This document shows positions 5,960-7,108 of a DNA stretch of 7,108 nucleotides, piece after piece. Below the pieces are notes generated by a model. It was not told where the DNA came from. It searched no databases and saw only the letters and a list, made by a program, of their open reading frames with translations. Location of the stretch: contig JAWOGN010000350.1 in NCBI GenBank assembly GCA_046496815.1, positions 1-7,108 of the forward strand, read 5' to 3'. Each line of letters opens with the position of its first letter. Position 1 is the stretch's first letter. The position numbers and the translations under genes are program-made. This DNA comes from JAWOGN01 sp046496815 (GTDB taxonomy: Bacteria; Desulfobacterota; DSM-4660; Desulfatiglandales; Desulfatiglandaceae).

Positions 5960-6622
5960 ATGCCGACAAGAGATGAAGACATCAAGGTTGAAGTCGTAAA
6001 GCAGCTTTACTGGGACAGCCGCGTGGATGCATCGGAGATCCACGTGTCTGTGCGAAACGGCGAGGTCACACTGGAGGGGTTTGTTCCTTCCTTTCTTTCC
6101 CGGCAGGCGGTCAACGAGGATGCTCGCAGCGTTGCGGGTGTCGTCTCGGTAAACAATAAGGTAATGGTCAAGATATCTGAAGGCCCTGCCACCGACGCTG
6201 AGATCGAGTCGCATGTAGAAGACATCCTGAAGTGGAATGCGGCCATTGACAGCGATCGCGTCTCCGTGTCGGTAGCGTCGGGAACGGTTACGCTTGATGG
6301 TTTTGTGGACAGCTACTGGAAGAAGATCTATGCGGAAGATTTAGCCGGCAATCTGGGCAGTGTGGTGACGGTCAATAATAACCTGTCCGTTGTTCCCACA
6401 AAGAAGGCGAGTGATGAGAACATCGCTGCCGAAATCAAGTCTGCTTTGGAGAGGAACGCATCCGTGGATGCCGACTCCGTCGACGTCAAGGTGCAGCACG
6501 GTGTGGTTACGCTATCCGGCTCCGTGGGCACATGGGGTGCAAGAACGAGCGCCTTCTTTGCAGCCCTTTACACAAGCGGCGTTGTGCATGTGGACAACAG
6601 ACTAAATGTGAAGCAGTCTTGA
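5960..6622 (+). CDS. Triple BON-domain protein, no signal peptide
   Basis: A 220-residue protein consisting almost entirely of three BON domains (about 5-71, 78-145 and 152-218). Each opens with a short acidic helix (DEDIKVEVVKQL, DAEIESHVEDIL, DENIAAEIKSAL), followed by the strand pattern V-x-V-x-x-G-x-V-T-L-x-G-x-V and closing with a V-x-V-x-N-x-L/V strand. The third copy ends in TSGVVHVDNRLNV and its second helix (GARTSAFFAALYT) is more diverged. BON domains are proposed to bind phospholipid or other hydrophobic surfaces; OsmY and DolP are periplasmic examples, while Kbp (YgaU) is cytoplasmic. This protein lacks a signal peptide or lipobox, so it should be cytoplasmic unless exported in another way. 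A strong AGGAG fixes the start. It lies in its own unit, possibly under a sigma-54-type promoter. A stress or osmotic role is likely from the family but unproven. Confidence 0.9.
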   Translation: MPTRDEDIKVEVVKQLYWDSRVDASEIHVSVRNGEVTLEGFVPSFLSRQAVNEDARSVAGVVSVNNKVMVKISEGPATDAEIESHVEDILKWNAAIDSDRVSVSVASGTVTLDGFVDSYWKKIYAEDLAGNLGSVVTVNNNLSVVPTKKASDENIAAEIKSALERNASVDADSVDVKVQHGVVTLSGSVGTWGARTSAFFAALYTSGVVHVDNRLNVKQS

Positions 6623-6750
6623 GTGCGTTGGTGTTAGAAATGGCGGCAGCGCAAAGCGACAGGGTCCAGACACAGGAGTAGAATCTGATTCACATTTTTT
6701 CGATTTTTTACGTGTTCATCAAAATTGGAAAGCAAAGCACGGAGATTTAT
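6623..6750. other. 128-base gap between the BON and FKBP genes
   Basis: The gap contains a short inverted repeat GAATC/GATTC around one base (6681-6691), followed by two six-base T runs (6695-6700 and 6704-6709). The stem is only five pairs and AT-rich, so it is a poor intrinsic terminator at best. No convincing -35/-10 pair was found. The GGAG at 6741-6744 is the ribosome binding site of the next gene. Confidence 0.4.
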
Positions 6751-7108
6751 ATGAAGGAAGGGGATAAGGTCTTCATAAAATACGTGGCACGGTTGGCGGA
6801 CGGAAGCATCATCGACGCGTCGAGGGCGCAAGAGCCGCTTGGTTTTATCATCGGCGGCGGCGCCGTTGTAAAGGGCCTGGAAGAAAAAATCAAGGACATG
6901 AAGGTTGGAGAAAAAAGGACGATCGAGGTTCCTCCTGAAAGCGCCTATGGACAGAGGCGTCAAAGTTTGGTTTTGGAGATGGATCGGAGCAGGTTCCCCG
7001 GTGAGATTCGGCCGGCCGTTGAACAAGAAGTCCAGCTTCGGACCTCCGACGGTGCAGTTCTGAGCGGACGCGTCGTGCACGTAGATGAAGATCGCGTCAC
7101 AGTGGACG
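6751..7108 (+). CDS. SlyD-like FKBP peptidyl-prolyl isomerase (5' part)
   Basis: The first 119 codons of a SlyD-type FKBP, cut by the window end. These proteins catalyse cis-trans isomerisation of prolyl bonds and act as chaperones on unfolded chains. The FKBP half shows VFIKYVARLADGSIIDAS (7-24), IIGGGAVVKGLEEKIKDMKVGEKR (33-56) and VPPESAYG (60-67), with the usual active-site Tyr11, Asp22 and Tyr66. The insert-in-flap (IF) chaperone domain begins around residue 72 (SLVLEMDRSRFP) and continues through GAVLSGRVVHVDEDRVTVD. In SlyD proteins the next residues are usually the NHPLAGK motif that returns to the FKBP domain, so the missing part is short, plus any metal-binding tail. A GGAG ribosome binding site sits six bases before the ATG at 6751. 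No signal peptide is present, so it is cytoplasmic. Whether it is slyD itself or a paralogue cannot be decided. Confidence 0.9.
   Translation, partial: MKEGDKVFIKYVARLADGSIIDASRAQEPLGFIIGGGAVVKGLEEKIKDMKVGEKRTIEVPPESAYGQRRQSLVLEMDRSRFPGEIRPAVEQEVQLRTSDGAVLSGRVVHVDEDRVTVD

Noticed and set aside
6681..6709. Possible intrinsic terminator after the BON gene
   Set aside because: The GAATC/GATTC stem has a one-base centre, too tight for a stable loop, and is AT-rich. The T runs alone are not enough.
6634..7080. Reverse-strand open frame of 148 codons opposite the FKBP gene
   Set aside because: The forward strand encodes an unmistakable SlyD-like protein with a good ribosome binding site; the antisense frame has no recognisable features.

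Overview
The window carries seven forward-strand genes and no convincing gene on the reverse strand. The proteins (a PHP-domain family X DNA polymerase, an NAD-dependent DNA ligase, a YecE/DUF72 protein, PRC-barrel and BON-domain proteins, a SlyD-like FKBP) suggest a Gram-negative bacterium. A deltaproteobacterium / Desulfobacterota is my best guess from overall flavour and a possible sigma-54 promoter. This assignment is an inference and cannot be proven from 7 kb. No rRNA, tRNA, CRISPR array, transposase, integrase or attachment site is visible.

Layout. Positions 1-96 are a leader region before a 72-residue acidic protein of unknown function (97-315). A 186-base gap (316-501) holds a candidate sigma-70-type promoter. 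Next is a tight three-gene block: DUF72/YecE protein (502-1239), PolX (1242-2963) and LigA (2973-5042), with gaps of 2 and 9 bases, so almost certainly one operon. The PolX ribosome binding site lies inside the end of the DUF72 gene. After 32 bases comes a protein with two PRC-barrel repeats (5075-5737), possibly the last gene of the same transcript. A 222-base gap (5738-5959) contains an 11-bp-period direct repeat that coincides with a sigma-54-like -24/-12 element. Then come a three-BON-domain protein without a signal peptide (5960-6622), a 128-base gap, and the start of a SlyD-like FKBP peptidyl-prolyl isomerase (6751 to the end) that runs off the window.

How the genes may work together. 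PolX keeps the polymerase carboxylates, a lysine at the position of the pol beta dRP-lyase nucleophile, and a full set of PHP metal ligands. LigA keeps its adenylation lysine, zinc finger and BRCT domain. Encoded together, they could trim, fill and seal a gapped or abasic site, the later steps of base excision repair. The co-translated DUF72 protein is the unknown third member and the most interesting functional question here. The flanking PRC-barrel, BON and FKBP genes have a stress or envelope flavour. Together they suggest a stress-response and DNA-maintenance neighbourhood, but that is inference from context and not a demonstrated system.
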